Source: Gonatopus flavifemur (Eukaryota > Arthropoda > Insecta > Hymenoptera > Dryinidae). From it: a stretch of DNA of 64,000 bases. The translations under genes were made by a program, and so were the position numbers. The notes below the pieces were generated by a model. It was not told where the DNA came from, did not search any database, and saw only the letters and a program-made list of their open reading frames with translations. Location of the stretch: positions 13,268,001-13,332,000 of the forward strand of contig JAFFJZ010000010.1 of assembly GCA_018340375.1 (NCBI GenBank), read 5' to 3'. Below, in pieces: positions 11,472 to 21,834 of the stretch (its first letter is position 1; the number at the start of each line of letters is the position of its first letter).

Positions 11472-12765
11472 CGAGGGTGGATTGATAAGTTTCCGGCCTG
11501 ACCAAGAGTTGGCGCCACTAGGCCTACCTTGAGGTGGCGTTCTATAGTACCATCCTTAGATAGCTTGTAGCTATAGTTTCAGTCCGATCGCCATGTTAGT
11601 TTAGTTTTGAGAGCACGCTGACCAAGACGCCTCTGTGTTTTTCGTAAAAATGGAAAAGCTGGAAAATCGTGCTGTCATCAAATACTTTTATTTGAAGGGG
11701 TTAACGCCGAAGGAAATTAAAGAAGAGATGGACTCAACACTGGGGACATCCTCCCCATCATATTCAACCGTTAAGCAGTGGGTTTCCGAGTTTAAAAAGG
11801 GTCGTGTGAGCACCTCTGATGAGCCTCGTTCAGGACGCCCCATCGAGGTCACAACTCCAGATATGATCGAAAAAATCCATCAAATAGTGCTGAAAGATCG
11901 CAGATTAAAAGTTCGTGAGATTGCTGAGACCTGTAAGATGTCATATGAACGTGTACAAAATATTTTGCACCAACATTTGTATATGGAAAAGCTCTGTGCA
12001 AGATGGGTGCCGCGTTTGCTAACAGTCGACCAAAAATTGATTCGAAAGAACATTTCTACCGCCAATTTGGCGTTGTATAAGCGTAATCCAAGCGAATTTT
12101 TGCGTCGATTCGTAACCGTTGACGAAACTTGGGTCCACCACTACACTCCTGAAACCAAAGAACAGTCTGAACAGTGGATTGGACCAGGGGAACCAACTCC
12201 AAAGAAGGCAAAAACAATTTTTTCGGCGAACAAGGTTATGGCTACTGTTTTTTGGGATGCAAGAGGTATTATATACATTGATTACCTTGAAAAGGGTGAA
12301 ACTATCACTGGTCAATACTACGCAGACTTATTGCAACGTTTGAGCCACGAAGTGAAAATTAAACGACCTCATCTGGCGAAGAAAAAAATCTTGTTTCATC
12401 ACGATAACGCACCAGCGCACACGTCAATCGTTGCGATGGCTAAAATCAACGATCTGAAGTTTGAATTAATGCCGCACCCTCCCTACTCTCCAGACTCAGC
12501 CCCGAGTGACTATTATCTGTTTCCTAACCTCAAAAAATGGCTTGGCGGTAAGAGATTTGCGGACAATGAAGAAGTAATCGAAGCTGTAAATGAGTATTTT
12601 GAGGAGCTTGACAAATCAGTCTATAGAGATGGCATTACTAGACTAGAACACCGCTATGAGAAATGTATCAGCCTTGGAGGAGATTATGTTGAGAAATAAA
12701 AAAAAAAAAATTCTTAAAAACGTTGTTCTTCTTGGTCAGGCCGGAAACTTATCAATCCACCCTCG
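11472..12765 (+). mobile_element. Complete mariner transposon, copy 1
   Basis: Exactly 1,294 bp with inverted terminal repeats of at least 32 bp: CGAGGGTGGATTGATAAG at the left end (11472-11503) and its complement at the right (12734-12765). It is flanked by the TA duplication expected of mariner (11470-11471 and 12766-12767). One uninterrupted transposase gene fills the interior. It lies in the loop of an older MITE and is nearly identical, in length too, to the copy at 38409-39702, so both probably moved recently. Confidence 0.95.
11650..12699 (+). CDS. Mariner transposase, copy 1 (349 aa, intact)
   Basis: This nuclear enzyme cuts a mariner at its inverted ends and pastes it at TA sites. 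The start is the ATG at 11650 (context AAAAATGG); an upstream in-frame GTG is unlikely to be used in a eukaryote. The paired helix-turn-helix DNA-binding region occupies about residues 1-110, followed by a WVPRLL linker (119-124; usually WVPHEL). The catalytic D,D34D triad is complete: D158 in TVDETW, D252 in HHDNAP, D287 in APSDYY. Length matches the family (about 345-350 aa). The usual YSPDLAP motif reads YSPDSAP (S283), so copy 2 is nearer consensus. The stop codon overlaps AATAAA. No frameshift or stop is present; activity is possible but untested. Confidence 0.95.
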   Translation: MEKLENRAVIKYFYLKGLTPKEIKEEMDSTLGTSSPSYSTVKQWVSEFKKGRVSTSDEPRSGRPIEVTTPDMIEKIHQIVLKDRRLKVREIAETCKMSYERVQNILHQHLYMEKLCARWVPRLLTVDQKLIRKNISTANLALYKRNPSEFLRRFVTVDETWVHHYTPETKEQSEQWIGPGEPTPKKAKTIFSANKVMATVFWDARGIIYIDYLEKGETITGQYYADLLQRLSHEVKIKRPHLAKKKILFHHDNAPAHTSIVAMAKINDLKFELMPHPPYSPDSAPSDYYLFPNLKKWLGGKRFADNEEVIEAVNEYFEELDKSVYRDGITRLEHRYEKCISLGGDYVEK

Positions 12766-12899
12766 TATACCACAGCTGATGTAAATCTTACATCCTCAGC
12801 TATAGAATCAACTAAAATTGTGGTAGTTCGAACTATTCTCTCAAATCGTTCGAATATTGACTTCACAAAATGTGAATTTCACAACTTTTTTTGGAGTGA

Positions 12900-13469
12900 A
12901 GTTTGTCATTGATTGCTCAAACATGACTGCTTTATTTCAGTGATGTAACATATTTATTCAGTTGCAATCAATACCATCCGAGTTACTTGATCTCTTCATC
13001 AATATCTCTTCTTCAACAGTCAATGTTTGTCCTATTTTTTCGGAATATTTTTATCAAAACCGTGCCATTTTATTTGAATTATTTGTTAGCTCAAACAGTT
13101 GATGTTAATTTGGTTCAATGGATCGTTAATAAAAATGTTCATTTGTGTTCATTTGCTTCGTTTTGTTTCGTTACAGGAATTTTCCAATAAAATTATTAAT
13201 TAATGAATCAAACATCGTTTCATTCCTTTTGGTAGAAATGTAGTAATTTCAGAAAATTTCTTTTTCTCCGTGTATTGTTAATATAATCTATTGAATGTCT
13301 TCTCCTGAAGAATTACTATTTCACTGAGAGACTTTGATAATAGGTCAGAGGTACACTATGCCTAAGACTAGGGTTTGAAGTAACCGAAAACAAACATGAA
13401 AAACAAGGTTTGTTTCGGGAATTTTCCCTACTTATTTTTTTGAAAAATACTGAGAAATGAATATCTCCC
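12900..13469. other. Unassigned DNA between elements
   Basis: AT-rich, no gene. A small hairpin near 13380-13420 pairs CCGAAAACAAAC with GTTTGTTTCGG. Confidence 0.35.
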
Positions 13470-14484
13470 GTCAGTGTTCGAAACATGGAAAAACCCATGC
13501 AGAAGAATTGACCCAATATTGTTCCATGATTGTCCCGTTGTTCCCAATGGATAATCGGTCGTGGTACATTTGTTAATAGTTTTGAAATTGTCACTACATT
13601 TGGTACAAGCTTGGCACAAGTGTAAAAATCGAGCATTCGTTGAGAACAATTGTGCCAATATTGCCCACATGAGTGGCACAATGTTTTCAAATATTGACCG
13701 AATTTTGAATCTACAATGGCTGAAGACTTGGGAATAACCATTGGACCAGGGCTGACCCGATCTTCCTGCCATAATTAATCCTACATACTAGTTTTACACG
13801 TGTAAACGGAATCCAGTTGAATTCCGTACGGGATCAGATCATTATAAGATTCATGTTATGGTATTTCAGTAAGATCTTATTAGTTTATTTTAAGCATAAT
13901 TCAACAATAGAATAAAAATTGATTGAAATATCAAAGAACGCAAATTTTCCAATGATCATATAAGCTTGTCCCAGTCCTGTCACATTTTTTTTATCGTTTC
14001 AAGATAATTCATGTACGGTATTCTGAAGGAGAAAGTCATGAACTAAAATATGAATCAATTACTTCTTTCATCCGTATCTGCGATCAAAGAAGCATAGGTT
14101 GATGCTTGGTAAATGAATTAGACCGAGCCTGGCAAAACCACTGGACCAAGCTTGTCCTGATCTCATCATTCCCAAGCCTGGGCCAAGTTTAGTAGATTGT
14201 TCAAGACAAGTCTCGGCAGGTTTTGTGCCAAGCTTGGTTCATCATTAGGCCATTGGTCCATACACACATGGGAATCTATCTTCAGACCTATTTGTAGGAG
14301 GGCAAGTATGGATGCCAGCCCTGATGAAAAAATCATATTCATTCCGATTAAACGGATAGAATTCCAATTGAAACCGATTAATATCCATCAAGTTTGAATC
14401 GAAGTTTTGAACTTGAAATAGGAATTGATAGGATTGTTCAATTAGGGAGACGAATGTACCAGAGCGGGAAGAAAATCTGGTTTT

Positions 14485-15175
14485 CTGCTTTAGGGGCGAA
14501 AATGCTCGAAGGGTCTTTCTGGTTATAATTTGAAAACAATTTTTTTTTGAACATTTTTCCCTCATGCGGAAAATTGAGATATCGTTTTGAAAATTTGTAG
14601 ATATATTGATTATACATTAAATGTTTGAAAAAATTTCTTCTTGCTATACTAATTTCAATAAGAAAACACCAAAGAATGACGATGGGAGTGATTTAGAGCG
14701 ACCGGATGATCTAAAAAAAATGGCCAATCATTGTTTGTTGAAGTGCCTATGCATGAACTAGGATTTTTTTTCAGCAGAAAATAACAAAATGGCGGCCATT
14801 TGTCGGAAAAATCGATTTTTGAGGGTGGAAAATCAGATGCAAATCGGACAATTTTTGACCAATCAAAAAAATCCTAGTTCATATGATAGCCACTTCAACA
14901 GGGAATAATTTACCGTTTGTTTTGTTCTTTTCAGATCATCCGGTCGTCCCAAATCACTCCCACCATCATTTTTCAGGGTTTTTGTTGTTAAAATTAGTAA
15001 AACGAGAAAATAGTTTGTTTAAATCTGAAAGCAAATTTTTTGTGATATTTGAGGTCTAATAAACGTACCTACAAATGTTAGAAACGATATCTAAATTCGT
15101 TCTATAAAAAAAAAAATTTTTTCTCGAAAATCTTAACCAAGAAAGACTCCTCAATTTCGCCTCGCTGTAATGGAA
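14485..15175. repeat. Foldback element nested in the long-armed element
   Basis: Arms of roughly 200-240 bp (14485-14720 and 14930-15175) are inverted at moderate identity. The best block is GGGAGTGATTT followed by CGACCGGATGATCT; further out GGTCTTTCTGGTTA pairs with TAACCAAGAAAGACT. The inner arms share CCTAGTTCAT. Non-coding, about 690 bp. Confidence 0.6.
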
Positions 15176-15254
15176 TCAATTCTATTCGTTCCAAGATATG
15201 TGAGAGTCAAGTTTGTGGCGAAAACTGTTGAACACTCATTAAACATTCTACGTA

Positions 15255-15462
15255 GGAGAGAGTTGCCTTGATTAGACCATCGCCTTGGGTGGACTCTATA
15301 TTGCAAGAGGAAGGAATTTAGATTTGGTCTCATACTACCCTGATAATGTCACATTGATGCAAATTATCACTGTATGATTTGAACAAATCTAAACTCTTTT
15401 CTCCTTTGATATAAGGTGATAGTCCATCCAAGGCGATGATTCATTGGAGGCAACTCTTCCCT
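15255..15462. repeat. Hairpin MITE, GAGAGTTGCC ends
   Basis: Left GAGAGTTGCCTT with ATCGCCTTGGGTGGACT and right AGTCCATCCAAGGCGAT with GGCAACTCTTC form inverted arms of about 70 bp, followed inward by ATTTAGATTTG and its complement. Non-coding. Confidence 0.65.
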
Positions 15463-15523
15463 ATATGCAAAAAATATACATTTTCCTTGCAGGAGAGAGA
15501 AAACTTGTTGTTCTTACCTCAAC

Positions 15524-15562
15524 GAGGGGAGCAATTTCCATTCGTGTGATTGCTTCCCCTCG
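15524..15562. repeat. Short hairpin in unassigned DNA
   Basis: GAGGGGAGCAAT and ATTGCTTCCCCTC form an inverted pair around a 12-15 nt loop. No function is evident. The DNA from 15563 to 16213 holds no gene or bounded repeat that I can recognise. Confidence 0.5.
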
Positions 15563-16213
15563 TCTTCGACTTGGGCAAAAAAATTGACACTCGGTGGAAA
15601 TTACCTACTCCCCGTCCCCTGGTGAACAATATACTATTCTTTTCCACTAGAATGTGACATAATGCAATAGAAACACGAATATATACTATTTCACATATTT
15701 GAGTATATTCAATATATCCTCATCAATTGACATAAAATGTATGTGTTTCACGAATATTTATTTTATATTATTGAGATACAATAAAATTCAGGTTCGAAAA
15801 AAATCAATGAGCATTACTTTTGAATTACACCACGTATCTGAGGATGTATGTAACGATTCATAATTCGAAACAAACAATCAAATTTAGCTGCTTCGTGTAA
15901 CATACTTCAAAATAACAAGATTATGACTCGATAGGGATAATAATAAATTCGAGAATTTCAAAACTTTGACAGGATTGATTGAATTTGATCTGATTTGGTG
16001 ATTTGATTTGATCATAATACATCTAGAATTAATCTAAGTGAATCAGAGTTGCACCACTACCACAAATATCAATCAAAAAACAAGAATTGAACTTGAAAAA
16101 TCAGCTACAAATAAAATATATGACGACGTAAGTGATTTAAAATTATTTTTTCGATAAAAAGCATAGAAGAAATCAATTTAAAGTCTTCATAAAATTCCAT
16201 GATATGTACAGTA

Positions 16214-16997
16214 GGGTGGTCCTTAAATGGGATGTTGTCGAATTTCTTTGCTCCCAGGGGCTCGAACGCTTCCGAATTGATAAGAAAATGTTCGCAAACA
16301 TTGATTAAAGTCAAGAATTCAAATAATATTACATTTCATCAGTACTTTCATGTTATAATCTCGAAAACTAAGGAACTTCTCAGTTTTTTTAACTAATAAA
16401 ACACACGTATGGATGAAGATTTATGGGAAAACATTGTATTTACATATACTAACTATGAATAAAAAAATTTTAAATAGAAATTTAATATATTTTTCAATAC
16501 AAGTGTTCATTCTATAAATATACTCGATGATATTGATAATCGAATAAACATCAAACTTCGAGCTCGAATAACTTTTAAACCAATACACATAACGAAAAAT
16601 CATAAAAAACCATTTTGTAGAGCGTCAAATTCTCTATAAAAATATGTATTAGGGAACGTACCCATACTACGTGACCTTTTTATTTGTCTCGTTCCTTGTT
16701 GCACCAACTTCAGGCATAATGAGTAAGATAGAGAAGGAAGTAAGAAAAAGGTCACGTGGTATGGGTACGATCCCTTACTCATTATTATAGATTCACTTGT
16801 TCCTGAGTTATAAAATCCTAAAGACCGAAGAAAATTGTTCCCATGTTATTTCCATAAGAAATTGAGGTTGCAATGCGGACTATCTTAGGGTTAATATTAA
16901 GAGCTCAAATTTTTAGGGGATTTTTTCTTATCAATTCGGAAGCGTTTGAGTCCCTGGGAGCAAAGAAATTCGACAACACCCCATTTAAGGACCACCC
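16214..16997. mobile_element. TA-flanked inverted-repeat element, GGGTGGTCC ends
   Basis: Inverted ends of about 80 bp: GGGTGGTCCTTAAATGGG and TCGAATTTCTTTGCTCCCAG on the left, their complements on the right, followed inward by CCGAATTGATAAGAAAA. TA dinucleotides flank both ends, the Tc1/mariner-type target. No coding sequence. A smaller hairpin element is nested at 16650-16777. Confidence 0.75.
16650..16777. repeat. Nested MITE, AGGGAACGTACCCAT ends
   Basis: AGGGAACGTACCCATACTAC and GTGACCTTTTT on the left oppose AAAAAGGTCACGTGGTATGG and GTACGATCCCTT on the right. Length about 127 bp, flanked by TTA/TA-like sequence. It interrupts the element at 16214-16997 outside the latter's arms. Confidence 0.75.
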
Positions 16998-17158
16998 TAA
17001 TGTACAGACATACTTGTCACCGATATTTACTCAGCAAAATTAATTTTTCTCAATATTATGAGAATAAAGAATAAAGCAGTCAAAAATAGGTCAGAAGTAC
17101 AACACTTTTTTCTACTTGAACTTGCTATAAAAATAGTTGAACATTAATTTTCCCATAT

Positions 17159-17351
17159 GAGCCCTCTGGAGTAGCTGATCTAGGTGATCTGGATCGCTTT
17201 TCAACCTTTTTGATTGCTCATGTGGGAATTCAAATCGGGCCAGTACTGGCTCTGACCGGAAAAATCTGGGCCAGTACTGGCCCGGTTTAAATTCCCACGT
17301 GGATGGTTGAGAAGCTGATCCGATCACCTGGTTTAGCTACTGCGGAAGCTC
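17159..17351. repeat. Hairpin MITE, GAGCTTCC / AGTAGCT ends with GGGCCAGTACTGGCCC core
   Basis: Arms contain GAGTAGCTGATC and GGTGATCTGGATC on the left and GATCCGATCACC with TAGCTACTGC and GGAAGCTC on the right. The inner arms pair GTGGGAATT with AATTCCCAC. The centre has two GGCCAGTACTGG words. A shorter relative with similar ends is at 23638-23745. Confidence 0.65.
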
Positions 17352-17631
17352 TATAACACTTGCGCAGAAAGTGCCACTCCCCATGCCTGTAGAACGGGAG
17401 GAAATTACGTCTTCCCTCCCTAGGGAGGGAAAGTGAGCAACTTTCATTCATCAATTCCAAGAAGGACAGAAAGATGGATCAATTGAAGACTTTGTTTGTG
17501 ATGCAGAACCAAGCATCATATAATCCAAATTAGACAGAAAATATAGATGGATTTCATATCCTGCTGTATGATAAGAGTAATCATCCCGTTGATCTCATAA
17601 ATGGTCACTTTTATGTTTCTTGCGTGGTTCT

Positions 17632-17844
17632 GCACTTTAAAAAATTGGTGGTGTTAGAAAAAATTCAAACCAAGTCGTGTTTTGTCAACACCACGTGGTT
17701 TCATTTTCACATCGTAAAGTGTCTATTTTGACACTATTTGGTGTTATTCTGACACCGATTTTAGGGATGACTTGCATAGAACCCACGTTGTGTCACTTCT
17801 GTGTTTATTCTGACACCGTTCTGGCATCGCTTTTTTTACAGTGT
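17632..17844. repeat. MITE, second member of the GGTGTCA-word family
   Basis: The right end finishes in CGCTTTTTTTACAGTGT, matching the inverted left end of the element at 9871; the left end (GCACTTTAAAAAATTGGTGG) is more worn. The interior repeats TGACACC, GGTGTTA and GTGTCA in both orientations. Non-coding. Confidence 0.6.
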
Positions 17845-17941
17845 ACGTGAATTGTTTAAACTTTCCGCGCGGGTATTATGGAAAATAGTGTAGGTATCTT
17901 GGGATTCTTCCTTTCGTGTCCTTTCCTCCTTTGGAACGTAA

Positions 17942-18084
17942 TATTCCGATGAGACCAGCTTGTCAAAATGACATCAGATTGACATCAAAGGAATGTTGTT
18001 TTGATGTGATCTCGACCGAAAATTGGTCGGAGTGATGTCAATTTGACGGCATTTTGAATGAATTGTTCTCATACGAATACTATT
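17942..18084. repeat. Small palindromic element with TTGACATCA word
   Basis: Outer ATATTCCGATGAGA pairs loosely with TCTCATACGAATACTAT; inward, GTCAAAATGACATC, TTGACATCA, TTGATGTGA and GATGTCAATTTGAC repeat one word in both orientations. The centre is ACCGAAAATTGGT. Non-coding. Confidence 0.5.
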
Positions 18085-18694
18085 TCTCCACACCCGCACG
18101 GAAAGTTGATGTTTTCTGAGCTATTTTTAGGGGGGAAAGCGTGTAATCAAAGCCAATGTGTCACAGCGGGGGGGGGGGATACTTTCCATTATGAAATATC
18201 GATATTGATATTTTATATGCAATTATACGGATAATTAAAAAATAGTATGTTCACTTTGGGGAGGAGTGGGAAATTCCCACTTTTCTTCCTTGGTGAATAA
18301 TATACTATTTGGTAAACTTCAAATGTACATAAAAATATTTCAAAAAGTTTGCTTCATTCAATTATTCCTTTTGTAACTAAGAAAATTCCCAAACAAACGC
18401 TTTTGTTAGGCCTCCTAATTCAGGATTACCCCTCAAGAGGTTACATGAGTTTCGGGAGCCGAAAAAATCTCGTTTCTCGATTTGTGTCTACATTTCAGGG
18501 ATGCAATTTATTACTTGAAGTTTTTAGTCCACAGAAGGTTGACTTTCAGATTACATTTTGCCAAATTTTGACGATAAAATCCCGAGAATTAAGCCAGTTG
18601 TAGCCATTTGTCGGAGACATCTCGAAAAACAACAGTGGACAAGATTTCTTGGAAACCAATCGACCGATCTAGCTCAACTTTTACACACTCCTTC
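18085..18694. other. Unassigned DNA inside the long-armed element, with a poly-G run
   Basis: Contains a run of about 11 G (18168-18178). A short block near 18250-18310 (TGGTGAATAATATACTATT) resembles 15615-15645. No gene is seen. Confidence 0.4.
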
Positions 18695-19876
18695 ATGCCG
18701 ATGTGTGTGTAGACCAATGGTCCAATGATGGACCAAGCTTGGCACAAGACCTGCCAACACTTGACTTGAACGATTTACCAAACTTGACCCAGGCTTGGGA
18801 ATAATGAGATTAGGACAAGCTTGGGCCAGTGCTTCTTTGATCGCAGATATGGATGAAAAAAGTAATTCATTCATATTCCAGTTCATGACTCTCTCCCTCA
18901 GAATAGCGTACATGAATTATCGAAGAACGTTCTTCAAAATCAGTTGATCTCCGTGTATGATTACATTTAAAAGTATCCTATTACCATTAAGTGAAGTTCT
19001 ATCCTTACTCAGATCAATAAAATCTAGCTTGTTGTGTAAAACTAGTGTGTAGGATTAATTATGGCAGGAAGATCGGGCCAGCCCTGGTCCAATGGTTATT
19101 CCCAAGTCTTCAGCCATTGTAGATTCAAAATTCGGTCAATATTTAAAAACATTGTGCCACTCATGTGGGCAATATTGGCACAATTGTTCTCAACGAATGC
19201 TCGATTTTTACACTTGTGCCAAGCTTGTACCAAATGTAGGGACCATTCCAAAAATATTAACAAATGTACCATGACTGACTATCCATTGGGAACAACGGGA
19301 CAATCATGGAACAATATTAGGCCAATTGTTCTTCACAGAGGTTTGTTTCTGACACATGTGTCAACCTTGGGACGAGTTTGGGTTTTTTGCAGTCTTGGCA
19401 ATACCTGCATAGGTGATCACATTGTTTACTACTTGAACGAAGAATTTTTTAGAAAATTCAACATTCAATTTTTGGTAGACGTTTTAGTACAAAGTGCAGT
19501 TTTCGGGTAAAATTTTCGGTATTTCTTATCTCATAAAAGTTCTTATAGTTGGATGAAAAAATCCTCCGTTCAAGCATCAGAAAATGTTATTATAGAGAAG
19601 TGTGCGAGATTTGAGCGAGATCGGTCGACTAATTTTCGAGAAATCTTGTTCACTGCAAACCATCTTTCCTCGAGATGTCTCGAAAAAGTGACTATAACTG
19701 GCTCAACTCTCGGAATTTCATTAGCCAAATTTGTCAAGATATAGTTTGAAAGTTACTTCATATGTACTAAAAGAATAAAGTAATGAACTGCATTCTTCAC
19801 GCACAGAGAAAAGTTACTTAAAAAATTACTACACTTTACGATAAAGTAGGGACAAAATCACATTGTGGGGTTATGT

Positions 19877-20129
19877 ACCTTGGTTAAAAGCATCCATTGA
19901 ACCTGATAAGTGAAATTTCATGAGATTTGGTCAGAACATTGTACAAGATTCAATCAGATTTGGGAAGATTCAATCAGAATCACATTGAAGAACGTGCATT
20001 ACTCATCTGATTAATCCGCATTGACAAAAGTTGAATAGGATTTGGTCAGAACATTGTACAGGATTCAATGGGATTTGGCAAGAATCAATGACATTTGGCC
20101 AGAATCAATGGATTTTTCTAATCAGGGTA
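19877..20129. repeat. Nested element, TACCTTGGTTAAAA ends, AGATTCAAT word
   Basis: TACCTTGGTTAAAA on the left opposes TTTTTCTAATCAGGGTATA on the right. The interior repeats GATTTGG, AGATTCAATCAG and TCAGAACATTGTAC in direct orientation. A related but truncated stretch begins at 33174 (TACCCTGGTTCAAAT) and uses the same words. Confidence 0.5.
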
Positions 20130-20788
20130 TATATTTTGTTATCAAAATTACTATACTTTCTAACTAAGAATCGCAGAATTCTGTTATTTATTGATAGAAT
20201 GTATAGTCACTCCAATGACAAACTACAATACGTACCGTAAAACGGGGCTACTTTGCACATGTTTTGGCAGTTTTTTGTTGTTTACTTTTTTTTAACATCA
20301 AGAATTGATAATGTTTTTTCCCCAACAGAACAAAGTGTCCTTGAGCTATTAAGTTCTTATCAATATGAAGCCCCACTACCTCCTCACAATTTTGTATATA
20401 TGTTTTTTTTAGTGTCAAAGTTATCTCGAGTGTGGGGCTTCTTTGACAAGGCATTGAAATTCATATTATGTCAAAAACCTAGAACGTAAAGGTTACTTTG
20501 ACATCATTTTGAAGGAAAAATAATAATATTTGATGCATTATACGGAAAATCAAATGAGAAAAGACGAATTTTACCAATTAATTCACCATCTTTATTAAAG
20601 AAAAATTTAATATAATAATACTAAACACCTAGCGTACAATTTTGAGCACGTAATCAGTCTTACAATTATCTTTGGGATCATAATCAACTTTTGCATCCTT
20701 TTGCAATAATAAACCTGACAAGTTTGGACAATAATAGGAAAAGCTAAGAATAGTGATTAATCTGTATCCTCGCACACCATTACATCCA

Positions 20789-21072
20789 TAAGAGGGATAA
20801 GACAGTTCCAAGACCAAGGTACAAATTGGCGGTTGTCGAAACGGATATTTATTGAAAAATCCTCCAGCCGCACGAAGTTTCGAGTTGATTCAATGCTTTT
20901 TCAAGTACAACAAAATAGTTTCTGTGAGTATATTAGAAACTTTTTTGTTGTACTTGAAAAAGCGTTGAATCAACTCGAAACGTCGTACGGCTAGGGGATT
21001 TTTTAATAAATATCCGTTTCGACAACCGCCAATTTGTGCCTTGGTCTTGAAACTGTGTTATCCCTCTTATCA
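20789..21072. repeat. Near-perfect 284-bp palindrome
   Basis: Arms of about 130-140 bp (20789-20925 and 20940-21072) are inverted with few mismatches; shared blocks include AGAGGGATAA, CCAATTTGTGCCTTGGTC or its close complement, CAACCGCCAATTTGT and TTGTACTTGAAAAAGC. The loop is only about 11 nt around TGAGTATATT. It interrupts the defective pogo element. It may be a nested MITE or a local inverted duplication. Confidence 0.75.
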
Positions 21073-21096
21073 ACGATTTGCATACCAGGCACTTTC

Positions 21097-21253
21097 CAAC
21101 CAATAATAATACATTACATTCATAGGCATGATTGGTTGAGCCTTTGTTACACATGCCACAAATCCAATTTCTGCAAGTGATGCAGTGAATCCAGTCTGGA
21201 GCATGATAGTGGAATCGGAAGTCACACTTAGAAATGTAACAGAGATCAGTCAA
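21097..21253 (-). pseudogene. Orphan PHD-like zinc finger of a pogo-type transposase
   Basis: The minus-strand translation contains DWIHCITCRNWICGMC followed by HAYEC, giving the W-x2-C-x2-C-x2-W-x-C-x2-C spacing with further Cys and His. The finger ending the broken transposase at 27380-27522 reads EWYQCKVCSSWAHEFC, the same layout with different residues. Such fingers occur at the C-terminus of some pogo/Tigger-like transposases. Here no ATG-led frame, helix-turn-helix or DDE domain remains, and the frame runs directly into the palindrome at 20789-21072. I read it as the 3' remnant of an internally deleted element; expression is unlikely. Confidence 0.5.
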
Positions 21254-21834
21254 AACTGTAAAGCATCCAACTGTACGGAGCCGTATTTACATATCACAAT
21301 GCAAACGCCAACGACGAACACGCTTAGATGAGTCGGTAAGTCAGGTGATTGGGACTCAATCCACTCCTCGCACTCCCTTTCCACCGCAGGAAGTCACGCA
21401 AGTTCGCTCCGCACACATTTAAACCATATTTTAGCGTTCTGTCAAAGTAGCCCCCAAAAACCGGCAAAGTTACTCTTGAAGTCAAAGTAACCTCGTTTTA
21501 CGCTACTTTTACAATTTGGATTTGTCCCTACTTTACCGAGGAGTGTAGTGATTTTTTAGGTGACTTTTCTCTACGTGTATATGTGAAAAAATCGAGAATA
21601 TGACTTTTTTAAATTATATGAGCTATTTTTGGCCTATGGTACGACGGAATGAATTTTTTTTCACATGAATTTGGTTCATCACCTGTAAATAAATTGTATT
21701 AACTGTTGAAATGAGTTATGTTTACGTGCAAAACAGATGAAAATTGAGTCGATGGCGGATTTTTATCCATAAATACACGAAAATTCCCCAGTACGTAACT
21801 ATCTCAAAGAACCAACATAATTCTGTCCCGAAGA

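Larger units (their letters stand above)
11354..12897. repeat. Hairpin MITE split in its loop by mariner copy 1
   Basis: The left arm (11354-11459) begins ACACTGAGAAAAAAG and continues AGTTGTGAAATTTACATCTT; the right arm (about 12787-12897) is its inverted counterpart, ending with the complement of AAAAAGTTGTGAAATTCACA. Without the mariner the element would be about 250 bp, and the mariner sits in the short loop between the arms. Confidence 0.75.
13470..19365. mobile_element. Long-armed inverted-repeat element (about 5.9 kb) with nested insertions
   Basis: The left arm (about 13470-14275) and right arm (about 18695-19365) are inverted copies over most of their length, with small indels and one larger gap. 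Shared blocks include GTTCCATGATTGTCCCGTTG, CATAATTAATCCTACA, ATTCATGTACGGTATTCTGA and ACCAAGCTTG. The arms repeat CCAAGCTTGG-like and TTGGCACAATT-like words. The interior (14276-18694) has no transposase but carries at least six other inverted-repeat elements. It may be a foldback or long-TIR non-autonomous element, or two inverted copies of a shorter one with unrelated DNA between them; I cannot decide. Outer boundaries are approximate. Confidence 0.6.
20235..21503 (-). mobile_element. Pogo-like defective element, CCGTAAAACGGGGCTACTTTG ends
   Basis: The left end CCGTAAAACGGGGCTACTTT and the inverted right end (complement of GCGTAAAACGAGGTTACTTT) are flanked by TA at 20233-20234 and 21504-21505. 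On the minus strand it retains a PHD-like zinc finger similar to that ending the pogo-type transposase at 27380-27522, which is why I assign it to the pogo group. The catalytic domain is absent. It is nested in the MITE at 19798-21578. Confidence 0.65.
19798..21578. repeat. MITE with CACAGAGAAAAGTTAC ends carrying two nested elements
   Basis: The left arm starts near CACAGAGAAAAGTTACTTAA and continues TACACTTTACGATAAAGTAG; the right arm ends with the complement, via CTACTTTACCGAGGAGTGTA and GTGACTTTTCTCTACGTG. Both arms share AAAGTAGGGACAAA. Removing the elements at 19877-20129 and 20235-21503 leaves about 260 bp that is essentially two arms. Confidence 0.7.

Noticed and set aside
13428..19510. 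Apparent conserved protein encoded twice (13428-13772 minus and 19061-19510 plus)
   Set aside because: The two frames are the inverted arms of one repeat. A second frame is open across the same arm (13316-13741), and the shared protein text comes from repeat identity rather than selection on coding.
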